Shown piece by piece: positions 48,301 to 60,002 of a stretch of 64,000 bases of DNA. Every line of letters starts with the position of its first letter. The first letter of the stretch is position 1. The stretch is from Cryptomeria japonica (taxonomy: Eukaryota; Streptophyta; Pinopsida; Cupressales; Cupressaceae), in NCBI RefSeq assembly GCF_030272615.1, contig NC_081409.1, forward strand, positions 247,482,002-247,546,001, read 5' to 3'. A program made the translations under genes and the position numbers. The notes under the pieces were generated by a model. The model was not told the DNA's origin and made no database searches. It saw nothing but the letters and a program-made list of their open reading frames with translations.

Positions 48301-49905
48301 ATTGTGTTCTTGTTTTTATTCCAAAATCTTGGCTTGTCTTTTCCTTTAAAGTCATCTTTGTTTTCCTTGAATATCTTAATAACTCCTTGTTCAATTAGGA
48401 CCTTCTCTGTTGCTAAGCTTTTTTCAATAACGTCCTTGAAGGTGGACAAACAAGCTTTTCTTAGATCATAGCCAATGTCTTTGTTAACATTCTGGGTGAA
48501 CATTTCTACCATTTGTTTTTGTGGAATTTCACAAGAGCATCTGCTGGCTAGATTTCTCCATCTTTGTAAGAATGATGCAAAAGATTCTCCCTCTTTTTGC
48601 TTGGTGTTGCACAAAGTAGTGACTGATATGTCTGTCTCTATGTTGTAGGAGAAATGTTGAATAAATGCCTCTGCTAGATCACCCCATGACTTAATACTAG
48701 GTGGGAGTTGAGAGAACCATTCCATAGCTTGATCACCTAAGCTCTGTGGGAATAATCTCATCAAATATGTCTCTTCTACTGCTACCTCAATGTAAGCTGT
48801 GAAAAACTATCTTATGTGTGCCTTAGGATCCCCTTTTCCTCTATACTTATCAAATTTAGGTGTCACAAAGTGTGTAGGAAAAGGAGGCATTGGAATGCTC
48901 TTGTCAAATGGATAAGGACATATGTCTCTCATTGTGTATGTTGGCTTTGGTGCATTTATGTCCTCCATTTTCTATTGTAATTCCCTGATTTGTTGCTCCA
49001 AATTACTCTTAGGTGGAGATCGACTTCTTGGACCATATCCCATGTTTGAGGTACCCATTGGAGGAGGAGCATGTTGCATATATGGATGATATTGATCATA
49101 CACATGTTCATATGGAGGAGGTTTGTAATGATGCTACGTATATGGACCACTTGGTATAGATTCATGTTGAGGAACACCATATCTATTTTGTGCATGTATA
49201 CCAAACTCTACAGGCATGTCATGTTCTATTGTATTGCCCCCAAATTTGACACGGGGTTTCCTTGTGTCCAAATTTTGAGCATGCCTTGGAATATCCCATT
49301 GCTTTGGTGGTTGATCCTTAGCATTGATATGTGATTGAGCATATTTTTCTCCATAAGACTTCCATAGTGGTCTGCGAAGGTGTGTATCATATGTTTGACC
49401 ATGTGTATGTGGGACCTCTAGTTTTTGAAGCAAAGCTGATGGTGATTCAGGTACCATATATGGTCCTCTATTTCCTCCACTATTAGGTCTCCTTTGATCC
49501 ATGTTGGAGTGAGGTTGTTGCAAAGGTCGATTTTCCATTATTTGAGACATGTCAAAATCATGAGGTATCTTGGCTCCACTTTGTGCCATCATTTGTAAAA
49601 AGTATTGTCTATCCCTTCTCATTATTTCCTCAACCAATCGATTGAAATGGGGATTCATAGTGGATTCTTCCACATCTGCTGAATGTACAGAAAAAGTTGT
49701 CCATATTGTCATTGTGTGTAGCATTGTTGTTTATAGTGTCCATGTTCTCAGCATTTGGAATGTTTCTATAGGCATCCATGTCAGGTAATGTAGTATGATC
49801 AGAATTGAAAAAGATATCATTGTCATACTCATAAGAACTCATGTTTGCGGACTCTTGAGCCTCTTTAGTTTCTCTCCTAGATTTTTGAAGACGGGTTTCA
49901 ACCAT
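42378..49905 (-). pseudogene. Gypsy (Tat-type) gag-pol, near complete but with stops and frameshifts
   Basis: The start is the ATG at 49,905-49,903. Domains on the minus strand: Asn/Pro-rich Gag N-terminus (to ~48,770); capsid-like segment (48,764-48,440); zinc-knuckle-like CEFHKSKGHKTGNC (~48,020-48,065); protease IDGGAGLN (~47,280-47,345); G-patch-like segment (~46,490-46,630); RT (45,434-44,729, YVDD at ~44,990); RNase H; second RNase H (LYFDGS, NNIAEYEAL, GDSQLVI; 44,130-43,760); integrase HHCC and D,D,E (GLDLIG, ITDNGRPF, GNGQAEASN); C-terminus (LGPYII). The longest open part is 45,990-48,764 (924 codons). Breaks include a frameshift near 49,690, TAG near 45,440, a frameshift at a run of six G (45,146-45,151), several stops at 44,730-44,090 and TGA at ~43,070. 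Confidence 0.85.
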
Positions 49906-51080
49906 GAACTAGGTATTGACCAAGATGTGTGAGACTAGATCAAAAATGGAAAGAGTATGGAAGACCAAGAGTTGGATGGAATGTAAATGAATCTGAAGTG
50001 TACTTGCAATGTCCAAAGTGTAAGACCAAGTATGTATGTAGTACAGTAGGTGTGACTTCCAAAGAGAGGATAGTTTCTCTTGATGAGGTAAGTTGACCTT
50101 GACTCTAAGCAGGACCAAATGAGACCCAAAGGTAAGAAACCTTGATGAGGGACCACTTAGCAAAGTGTTGTTGTATGTAGTGTGTTGACAAAGTATAGTG
50201 AGGACAAGCAAGTGACCTTTTGACTCAAGTTTAGACAAGTGTGAATGTAAAGTGAGATGTGAAGCAATGATGTACTATGTGAGACCCAAGGACAGGTTGA
50301 ATGCTAGATGAAACCCTGGAGAAATGACCTAGGAAGCTCAAGAATTCCGAAACGGACTATGTTTGTTTGCTGGACTGTAACAGTTTTTCAATTCTAGACA
50401 CAGGCGCACCTGTATACTTCACAGACGCGGTTTCCTGACGCAGATGTTGCTCTGTTTAACACAGACGCGCTTCTGAGATTTTTTTGCAAAGTGTAATGTT
50501 GATTTTCATGGACACAGACGTGTTTCTGCCCTTCACAGACGCAGCTAGACAACATAGATGCTATTATGCCCGACACAGACGCGTTTCTGCAAATTTTGTG
50601 CAATTTTTCCAATCTGTGAAGTTGTTTTGTTGTGACCAAATCTGACTGTTCGACTGTTTGTGACAAGAGGACACAATGTTGATGAAGACCCAATGTTTGC
50701 AAGTGTCTAGACTCAAACTGACTCCAAGAAAAGTGTGTTGTTTGATGTAAAAATGTTTTGCATACACTTGAAGACACAAAAGACACAATGTTTTGCTGTT
50801 TGGTCTTGAATGTTTTGAATGTTTAACATAAGTCAAGCACAATTCTTATGGCTGGCCAAGACAATAGTTGTTGATCCCACATGGGGTTTTACTTCCAAGG
50901 CTACGCTATTCAGAGTGGATACTTAGATGCTTGACCTCACTGGCTCTACCCTCGGCACTCACTTCTCGGGTCAGCCAAGCATCAGTCCCCATGAAAACTC
51001 CCCGTGGCAAACTTTGTATCTCTACTAAGAACTGTATGTGTGTGGGCCGCTATCAAAGGTCCGACCTCCTGCCCCAAAAA
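49906..51080 (-). other. Leader of gypsy copy 2
   Basis: This lies between 5' LTR and gag and has no long frame. It matches the split leader of copy 1. At about 51,010-51,030 it preserves the site into which the copia element inserted in copy 1. At 50,396-50,590 it holds repeats of CACAGACG, inverted relative to those at 38,278-38,520. No primer-binding site matching a tRNA 3' end that I know was found near 51,080-51,118. Confidence 0.7.
50396..50590. repeat. CACAGACG repeats in the gypsy copy 2 leader
   Basis: About seven variants of (G)ACACAGACGCG(T/C)TTCTG occur at 25-40 bp spacing. They are the reverse complement of the CACGTCTGTG family in the PMD intron of the same element. Confidence 0.8.
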
Positions 51081-51117
51081 CTAGTTAATCTAAAAAATAA
51101 CTAATTAATAAACTAAT

Positions 51118-51901
51118 TGTATATGGTGAAAATGGATACAATAATAACGATATTGAAAGGCTAAATGAATTCAACCACAAAACCCTAGCCTAACAATCAA
51201 CAAAGATCCACCATAACATATGAAGATTACCTAAGACAATGCAAATAAAATGAAATCACAAAGATTATACCATCACATGTCCAATAGGGTTTGGATCTCC
51301 ATTCTTCCTATCTCCATTGATCTTGCTTGATATATTTGCTCTCAGATTTTATGTGCACAAGAGCTCAACAAAGAACGGAATGTGGTTGCAAGTAGAATCG
51401 TAGTGTAGTCAATTGCATAAGAGATGATTAGAATGCATAGAACGATTAGGGTTTGATAATGAAGGAAGCATCTCCTTATATAGAAGACACTATATGAAAT
51501 GGAGGGATAAGATTGAGAGGTGTAAAAGGAGGTCGGCTATGACTAGAGGGTAGGTAAAAGAAATAATAAAATAATGAAAGAGGTAGGTAGTGTATTAATT
51601 AAGAGATGAATGACATGTGTCATGGGTAGAAAAGGTTAATGAATTAATTAAATAAATAAAGATTTATTTAATTAATAGAAGAAGTGGGATCAATTAAATA
51701 AATAAGATATTTATTTAATTTTGGAAAAAGGATAATTTAAATAAATAAATGTATTTATTTAAATGAGAAATAAGGCTAGAAGAGGATAAATGAATTAATT
51801 AAATAAATAAAGATTTATTTAATTAATAGAAGAATTAGGCTAAAGTAATTAATTAAATAAAATATTTATTTAATTAGACATGACAATTTTAGGTGTCTAC
51901 A
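51118..51901 (-). repeat. 5' LTR of gypsy copy 2
   Basis: It matches the 3' LTR (37,024-37,745) with roughly a dozen substitutions and carries ~60 bp that the other has lost. It starts TGTAGACACC on the minus strand. A TATA box (TATATAAG on the minus strand) is at 51,475-51,482. Inside it, 51,081-51,117 repeats the end of unit B, so the LTR may originally have been longer and suffered an internal deletion at ACTAG. Confidence 0.8.
51475..51482 (-). promoter_or_regulatory. TATA box of the gypsy copy 2 5' LTR
   Basis: TATATAAG on the minus strand, in the context TCTATATAAGGAG, is conserved in all three LTR copies of this family in the window. It would start the genomic RNA near 51,445. Confidence 0.6.
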
Positions 51902-54040
51902 CTAATTATGCAAGGACTGATGATACTCTAGGTCTGAAAATATTTGCAATGTGAGGTTTGACTTGTGCTATGATGAATAGACACAAGGATAAGTTATCAA
52001 AAAGAGGGCATGATATGATAGGAGATGATGAGCTCCAAGTGGAATACCAACTCAAAGACATTGATAGGCTCCCTAACTTAAGGAAGATGCACCTCAAGTG
52101 ATTACAGGGTGATGAGCGAAAGTTGATGTTAGACCTAAGATGAGAAATACTAAGTGCAAGAAATGTTTTTGGGTATTTTTTATTTTTATTTATTTTTTTG
52201 GTATGCAAGTGCTAAGGATGTGAATAAATGAAATTCTATGACCAATGATGAAATGACCTAAGGAACTTATGCAAGGTTTAAGGTTATATCATAAATCAAT
52301 TACAAAAGCATGCAAGAGGTGGGGTTATGTCCTAAAGGGATGATGAAAGTTTATGCAAGAATTTAGGTATGACCTAATGAAGGTATGTAAGGATCAAGGG
52401 TGTGTCCTAAGAAAATGGCATAAGGCTATGAAAAGATTATGGATATGATCCAAGGGAATGATGAAAGGGTATAACCTAATGGTGGTATGAAAAGGTTTGA
52501 TCTAAGGGTGATATGCAAAGGTTTGACCTAATCATGGAACCTAAGGATGTCATGCAAGGATAAGACCTAAAGGAAGCATGCAAGGGTACAATCTAAGTGT
52601 AGTATGCAAGGTCCTAAAGGTGTCATGATGTGACTTTGCAAGAACCTAAACTATCAAATTTGGAAAAGGATGTCTCAAGAGATTTGAAATGATTTTTTTT
52701 AGAACACGGGTTCAATGTTTCAATCATAATATTATTTTGCAATTTTTGTGTTGTACAATGTAGATGGATACTTGAAAGTTTAGACCAAGAAAGTGTTTCA
52801 ATTTCAAGTGTGGTTTTGATTGTTGATTGAAAATTTTGATTTTAAAAACACACACAAGACACGCTGGACAGAATGTTTGCTTGATTTTGCAATGAAATAA
52901 AAACACATTCAAGCACAATCCTAAGATTTGGCCATGACAATACTTGTTGAATCCCCTTGCCCAGAATAACTGATTCAATCAGATAGATAGAAGCTTGGTA
53001 GCACTAGCTCCACTCCACAAAACTCACTTCTCGGGCATACCAAGCTTTGAATTTCTAAAGACCTAAAGATCTCAAGAAATTTTCTATCTCAAGTTGAAGG
53101 GTACATGAGGGGTTTCTTTGACATGCGTGTATCACAACACCTATGTCAAGAAGTAGAAAGTTTTTTGGCTATTAAAACAAAAATATTTTTAATACAGGAC
53201 TCTCTTTCGGGGAAGTCGGTGTAGGTGGGCAATTAGCACCCATTATGAAGAATTTCATCCCACATATCCTATATAGAAACTAAGAGGTGACCTGATTTTA
53301 GTCGATTACCGCTTGGGTCATTCCCACTCACAAATCGAGACGCAGACCCTCTAAAGATGACAACAGGTTCTCTTGCACCCAAGATCCTTTAGAAGGTGAG
53401 GGGACATGATACTTTTGTCATCACGTTGGGTTAACACAAAGCATGTACAAAAAAAAATACAAGACAAACAGACAGAGTTCTTTTTAAGAACCAAAATGAA
53501 GTATTTTCTATACTAAAAGACATTTGGTTTCAAAATCAAGTCGTTATCAAATGTTGTACACCAAATATCATTAGTAGCTTCAAGATATTATCTTTGACAC
53601 ATTAGAATAGATGCCCTGCATAGGACAAAATTCAAAATATCAATCTTCCAAGATGTGAAACAAACTCAACAAACAAAAAAACCCATATAGCTAACAAAAA
53701 AGTTTCAACTAGAATAACAAAAAAATCTAAGCTAAAACAAACTTTCTAACCTAAATAATAGAAAAAATATACAAAAAAATAATTTTATCTAATACATTAG
53801 CTATATCTATTCTAAATCAAAATTAGTCTAGTTTAAGCTAATTAAAAAATAAACAAATTGATGTCTAACTAACAAAATTAAAAAATTTAATCTAATTAAC
53901 AAAAAATAAAAACTAGGTAATCTTAAAAAGAACTAATTAAATAACTAATTCAACTCTAAAACTACTTTAAAATCTAAAAAATTAAAATCTAATTTAACTT
54001 TAAAATAAAAATCTGTTAAAATTAAAGCAATTTATTGAAT
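51902..54040 (-). repeat. Unit C: third copy of the leader/LTR-like repeat
   Basis: It begins CTAATTATGCAAGG, the same left edge as unit B, and is collinear with A and B. Unlike them it continues past the AACTAAT point (53,955) into further related A-rich sequence (CAACTCTAAAACTAC). It therefore shows that the repeat did not originally end there. No coding capacity. Confidence 0.65.
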
Positions 54041-54757
54041 TGATTTTTAACTCCATATAGAAAAAGGAGCGAAAATGCGAAAAGCAGATTCATTTCTGCA
54101 AAACCCACGAAGCACCCTCGAATGCATGGGAGGAAAAATGATGATTTGCAAAGTGGAATAAATTTACATAAGGTCCATAAAAATGTTGTGGGCACCTCAA
54201 ATAGATTTGCAATTTTGAATGCCTCTCAATCATGCACCACAGGAGCAAATTTGATTAATTTATAGCTTAATGATATATGCAAAAGGGTAGTTGGGGTTCC
54301 AAGGGTCCCCCATCTAGCCAGAGGAATACAGGTGAAATGGCATCTTCCTCAATGATGATAGCTAATCCAGTTTGGAGAAGGACACAACGGAACCCTAGGG
54401 CACCATTAAAGAGACAGGAAAATTTTTTAACATAGAAGAGAAGGGAATTTCTTACCATCCTGAAGGCTTCTTAGGAAAATTGTTACCCTAACAAAGGCAG
54501 TGCTACATATTTACCATACATCCATGCGGAGAAATTTTCTCAAGCCCAAAACGATGTGGCATCAGGTGCAAATAGAATAAAATTAGGGTTAAGAAAACCC
54601 GCCACGAACAGCTCAAAGGCAGTGGTCCAAACTCAGTGCAATGAAGGAAATAACCCTAAACAAAGCTTAAACAACACTCAAAAGCCGTTGTGCAATAGAG
54701 TGGATAACATAGTGATAATAAGCAACAAACATACAAATGAATTGTAGGATCGCTACA
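54041..54757. other. Region between unit C and the LINE
   Basis: No gene is seen. It may be the outer end of unit C's LTR followed by the LINE 5' UTR. I could not locate the LINE's 5' boundary or a target-site duplication. Confidence 0.4.
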
Positions 54758-56184
54758 ATGAATACGGGCTCTTTGGTAAATGGTATGGATTTGGAGCGTC
54801 GACCTCTGATGTCCTCCATTGGTTGAGAACCACCATGAAAAACCAGATAAGTATTACTTGTTTGGAAGATGATTTTTTGTTTATTCAATGCAATTCATAT
54901 GAACTTAAAAATCATTTACTTAGCAATAATCACAGATTCTTTAAAGGTTATTATTTCAAATTTTTTAATTGGAAACCTAATTTCTCGCCCAAAGATTTTG
55001 AAAAGCATAGGGTGCCTAAATGGGTTCGGCTCCCTAGAATGCTGGTAGAATTGATTCATAATCATACCCTAACAAAATTTGGGGATTTTTTAGGAGGATT
55101 TGAGGGTATGGAGGAGAATTACAAGGTTTCCTTTGACATAAAAATATTAGCCAATGTTGAGATAAAAAAATAGAAATTAGAACCCATAAAAATTATTACA
55201 AACCACTCGATATACCAGATCCATCCAAAGATCTTTACTGGTGATATCACAGCCAAGGAAGTTATCTTCCCTGAACAAAATATTGAGAGAAAATATATTA
55301 AGACAAAAAAAGATCCTGTAGCTGATAAAGCTATAAACATAAAATTCAATCCAAATGGAGGATTTGCGCTCCATAAACAAAACCCTAGGGCTAAGGAATC
55401 AGTAGGCAATAAAAAAATGGCAAAATATGAAAAAGATAAAATAGAGATAGGAAACAGAGATAACATTTCTAAAGAAGGGGAACTAGTAGTTGAACAAAGA
55501 GGGAAAAATATAGAGAACAAAGAATGCTTTGAACAAGAAGCAACTCTACCATCGATAAACAATGATTCAAGGGAACATAGCAAAGATAATGGAATGGAAA
55601 ATAGATCCCTGATGAGTGGAGAAAATTTTGATAACCAAGAGGAAACAGTAGAAGATAACGAAAATAAGGATGAAAACATTGAGGAATCAGAAAACTATCC
55701 CACACCATGCACAATAGAGAAGGCAAGATGCTCTAAAAAAAAGAAAAAGAATTCCAGTAATAACAACAATGAAAAGGACATAGAAAGGGAAGAAATGATT
55801 GAAAGAGAAAAAAAAATCATCCTTGAGTATGTTGGCAATGAAGTTACAAATGACCTCATAGAGCTATTCATAAATGAAATAGCGGATGAGGAAGAATTAG
55901 CATTACAAAAAGTATTGTTAGCCAAAAAATTATTCAAACTTAATGCAACCAAGGAAGAGTTACATGACCGTAAATATGATGAAGTAATGGAAAATATGGA
56001 CAACCTAGGGATAGATAAAACCATTGAAACCTGCTCACCCCTGGATTATGCTACTGAACTAAAAAAGAGAGGAAGAAAATCAATTGCAAAATTACTAATC
56101 AAAGCAGGAAGTGTTGCTGACCAAATTAAAATCACAAACCTTTTTGAGGTAGGGAAGGGGAAGGACCTTCCCAAGGAGATATGA
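54758..56184 (+). pseudogene. LINE ORF1, DUF4283-like RNA-binding protein
   Basis: An ATG at 54,758 gives a plausible N-terminus but needs a frameshift near 54,830. The domain is then readable at 54,835-55,173: FKFFNWKPNF ... VPKWVRLPRM ... FGDFLGGFEG, the DUF4283 pattern. A stop follows at ~55,171, and the same frame resumes. From 55,417 to 56,184 the frame is open for 255 codons, strongly charged (Glu/Lys/Asn-rich), with a lysine cluster that could bind RNA or direct nuclear import. The stop TGA overlaps the ORF2 start codon. ORF1 proteins coat LINE RNA. The zinc knuckle often found in plant ORF1 is not seen. Confidence 0.75.
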
Positions 56185-57528
56185 AACTCCTTACTTGGAA
56201 TGTTAGGGGCCTAAATGCCCCTAACAAGCAACGTATCTTTAAACATTGCATAGCTAATTCAATCCAAAAATATTCTTAACACAGGAAACTAAATTAAGTA
56301 ACAATGAGATGGAAAACTTCAACAAAAAATTAGGTATCAGAGAAATTGAAGGTCAAACTACTTGTGGAGCCTCAAGTGGGTTGGCCATCATTTGGGATCC
56401 TAGGCTAATATCCTTTAAGCTAATTAGAAAGAGCCCAAATTGGATGTGTGGCTGGGCTATAAGCATTAAAAGAAACTTAAAATTTATTATAATAAATGTA
56501 TATGGACCTATCCAAACACAAGCAAAAAGACAAGTGTGGAATGAAATTGGGGACTTCCTATCAATTCACATGGATCAAACATACATAATAGGTGGGGATT
56601 TCAGTGCCATCTTAGACCCCAAGGAAAAATGGGGGGGTAATAAAAAAATTTCCCAAACAATTCAAGATTTCAAAGAATGGACATATAAGTGTAACTTGAT
56701 GGAATTCAAGACAAAAAATGAAGCCTTTACCTGGAATAATAGAAGACAAGGATTCTGCAACATAGCAGGAAAACTGGACAGATTCTTCTTAAGTGGAAAT
56801 CTTACATAGTCTTATGAATCCTCAGTTCTCCTGTTCTCAGGATTGGACCATTTCCTGATCCAAGTGACCATAATAGAGGAACTAAAGCCAACCAAAACCC
56901 ATTTTCGCTTTGAAATAATGTGTCTAAGGGATGAAAACTTAATACAACTAATAGAAAAATGGTGGAAAGAAATAGAAGTTATAGGCTCCAAAAATTTCAA
57001 AGTAGTTACCAAATTAAAACAAATAAAGCAGCAATTAACAATATGGAACAAAATGCACTTTGGAAACATCTTCACAAAAAAAAAGGAAATTGAGATAGAA
57101 ATGGAAAAAACTAATGAAGAGGTAATTAAGCATGGGATGGATAACACGTTTTACCAAAAGGAAAAGACCAACTTGGCACAATACGAGGAAATCCTAGTAA
57201 GAGAAGATATATTTTGGAAACAAAAATCTAAGGAACACTGGTTGGAAGCTAGGGACAGAAATACAAGCTTCTTCCACAACAACACAAAACAAGAAAGAGC
57301 TATAAATAGGATCAATAGAATAAAATTAAATTCAGGAGACTTCAGTGAGGAACCTGATAGTATAGCAAAGGAAGTAGTATGGTATTTTAAAAATATCCTC
57401 AATAACAAAGAGGGATCTAGGTGGACAAAAGAGAGTGAATTATTAAAATGCATTCCCAAGTTAATCTCTAAGGAACACAACCTGATGCTTAATAAAAAAC
57501 TATCTAGGGAAGAAGTAGAAACAACTTT

Positions 57529-57533
57529 ATTCC
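57529..57533. repeat. Target-site duplication ATTCC (left)
   Basis: ATTCC precedes the 5' LTR and recurs at 60,456-60,460 after the 3' LTR. Counting one copy only, the LINE frame continues without a shift. Confidence 0.95.
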
Positions 57534-57966
57534 TGTTGGTGTAAATAAATATTTATTATGGATATTATTACACCTTACTTAAGTTAACTTAGGATAATGC
57601 ATCTCTTCGTAGTTTGGATTTGAGACACTTAGGGAAGTGTGCACATAGGGATAGTGCTTATAGGAGAAATTCCACCTTTTGTGGTCTTATTTTGCTGTTA
57701 CACTCCACATTCGGTGGGTCATCCACCTCTTGTGGAATATTATATTGTTTCTCCTACCTACCCTTGTTTCTCATTGAGCCACATGTCATAATTGTGTGCT
57801 TGTACATCCATATGGCCTTGCCTATATAAGCAGGCCTATATTCATTGTATTGGTGAATCCAGTTGATCATTTTGCATATTGATGAGAATATAGTTTTGTT
57901 CTTGTCATTCTATTGTCTCTCTTATTTGTGCTTTCCATTGCCTCTTGATCTTGGCAAAATCCTACA
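57534..57966 (+). repeat. 5' LTR of the LARD-like element
   Basis: It starts TGTTGGTGTAAAT and ends AATCCTACA. A canonical TATA box (TATATAAG) lies at 57,823-57,830, so transcripts would start near 57,855. Confidence 0.95.
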
Positions 57967-57979
57967 TGGTATCAGAGCC
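57967..57979 (+). other. Primer-binding site for initiator Met tRNA (LARD-like element)
   Basis: TGGTATCAGAGCC follows the 5' LTR directly with no spacer. Confidence 0.95.
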
Positions 57980-58536
57980 ATTAGAGTGCCATTGGTTTGC
58001 CAATTGAGAAATTTTTGGGGTTTGCATTTTGGAGCTTTCTATTGCAGGTTATTAATTGGAGCTTGTTGCGTCAAATCTGAGGTCATCATTGGATTGAGGA
58101 GGTTTGATAAAGTAAGAATCGCCTTTTATTTCTTCCAAATCCGACATCCGAGGCCAAATCGAGAGCCGTTTGAAGGTGGAGGGTGGTGACTTGTCCCGGC
58201 AGTGATCTGCAATTTTGGAGCATTTTTGGTCAAATCCGTCATTGCCATTGCGCTCAAAAGGCCCAAAAACCCCAAGATCGACTATCAATTCGTCAAAATC
58301 AGCCTCCATTACCCTGAGTTGAAAAATTCTCCCCTCCCAGCCCGCCGTACGGACTTGCAGGTACAGGTCTGAAAATATTTTTTTAATTTTTCCGTTTTTT
58401 TAATTATTTTCGAAAATTTGAAGAATAAAAAATAAAAATTAAATATTGGGGGGGGCGTTTTTTTTGTTTTTCCATTTTTTAAAGACATTGAAAAAAAAAT
58501 TTAAAAAGTGGGGGGGGGGTTTTATTGGCCCGCTAG

Positions 58537-58702
58537 CCACCTGCGGCTCGCAGGTGTACCTGCAGGTACCGCAGGCAACCTGCGACCTGCAGGTGTACCT
58601 GCGGTGACTACAGGCCACCTGCGGCCCCGCAGGCCCTGCAGTACCGCAGGGTACCTGCGGCCCACAGGTAGTCCCTGCGTGTACCGCAGGTTACCTGCGG
58701 GT
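58537..58702. repeat. GC-rich palindromic minisatellite inside the LARD-like element
   Basis: ACCTGCGG, CCTGCAGG and CCGCAGG alternate roughly every 10-20 bp for 165 bp. Neighbouring units are inverted relative to each other, so many hairpins are possible. It is flanked by G-runs on the left (~58,449 and 58,510) and long T/A runs on the right, a striking base-composition change. The apparent reading frame through it is a by-product. Confidence 0.85.
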
Positions 58703-59990
58703 AGGCCCTTGTCTTTTTTTTTGTTTTTTAATAATTTTTTTATAATTTTTTTTTTTTAAATGTTTTAAATTTTTTTTTAATAATTAAATAAAAATATTAA
58801 TTTTTTTCTTATTTATTTTAAATAAATTTATTTTTAATAATTAAAAAAATAAACTTTTTTATTAAAGTTTTTTTTCTTTAATAAATTTTTATTAAAGTTT
58901 TTTTAATATCATTTTTTTAATAAAAAAAAAATGGCTATCGCTTTTTTATTTATTTTTTAGTAAAGTTTTTTTTTGCATGGGCATAATAAGTTGTTTTTAT
59001 TTAGATTTTTAAAATCTTTTAAAAACACAAACATCTTTTAATAAGTCAAATTGGGAACACTTTTTTTTCTTGTCACTTTACACCTGTCTTGTAGTGCTTC
59101 CAACTGGCAGTCAAGGAGGAGGGTTGATTTGCTCCTTTATATCTCTTGACCACATCCCAATCGGAGGCTTCTTTTTCTGCAATATTCTACAGGGCTTCTT
59201 GGTGGCATCATCTTCATGTTTCCAGATTTGCACTATTATGTTGTATGCTCTTGCATGAGCAATGTTGTACTCGCACTATCATAAAGTGCCACACCTCTTT
59301 GTATCTTGTCATTGTTGACATATTTAATGTAATCCTCTTGTATACATAGATTAGGAATATCTTGTGAGACTTGGTGCATGGCTCCAGTTGAGACTTAGAT
59401 TGTACACATTTGTGCATGGCTCCCGTGAGACTTGGATTGTACCGGTATTTCTGCTATTTCTAAGTATCTAGATGATGCTCACAGCAGGTTGTCTCCATGC
59501 CTGATCTTCTTTTTGTTGTAGCAAGTGATTCATCGTCATCAACTTGGTACCTGGTTTTGTCACACTTTGACATTATTGGTGCAACATTGGCTCTCTTTCT
59601 TCCTAAGGGGAGGAATGTTGTTCGACGTTCATGGAGCAATTTCTTCATTCATCTTCGAGCTTCTATCATTGGTGCAGATTCCAGATTGAGAGAGGGATTC
59701 CTAGTCTCTATTCTTCTTCTCTCATATGGGGGGGACTTTTTCCTCACATGGGGTTTTGTCCTTCACATACTTCTATGAGAGTTCTTTGTATCTAGTTTTC
59801 ATCTCTCTTTTGGGGGAGGGTTTTTTCCCTTTGGGTTTTTTCTCTCTATCCTCGCTTTGTGAGAGATTTCCTTGCATTGGTTTTTATGCATTTACATTTG
59901 TACATGGGTACCTAACATGGCCTCGTAGCCAGGATCCATATTGCATTTCTTAGTTGCATTGTAGACTTAAGTGCATTCCCCTAAGTTGCA

Positions 59991-60002
59991 CTTAAGGGGG
60001 GG
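59991..60002 (+). other. Polypurine tract of the LARD-like element
   Basis: The run AAGGGGGGG directly precedes the TG of the 3' LTR at 60,003. Confidence 0.85.

Larger units (their letters stand above)
37024..51901 (-). mobile_element. Near-full-length Ty3/gypsy (Tat-type) retrotransposon, copy 2, with antisense PMD gene
   Basis: On the minus strand the order is: 5' LTR (51,901 down), leader, gag-pol (49,905-42,378), a tail region, the PMD gene on the opposite strand (38,086-40,661), polypurine tract (37,759-37,746) and 3' LTR (37,745-37,024). CTAAT lies at 37,019-37,023 and 51,902-51,906, consistent with a 5 bp TSD. Pol has RT, a first RNase H, a second RNase H of the archaeal-like type and integrase; the dual RNase H is characteristic of the Tat lineage (Ogre, Retand and relatives). 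About a dozen substitutions and one ~60 bp gap separate the LTRs over ~700 bp, so it is older than the copia element. Stops and frameshifts inactivate gag-pol. Confidence 0.85.

Noticed and set aside
58508-58759. Frame with repeated PAGVPAG-type peptides
   Set aside because: It is produced by the GC-rich minisatellite and ends in T-tract-coded phenylalanines; not a credible protein.
59497-59778. 93-codon frame inside the LARD-like element
   Set aside because: Hydrophobic, low-complexity product in a region that looks like the 3' untranslated part of a retroelement; no domain.
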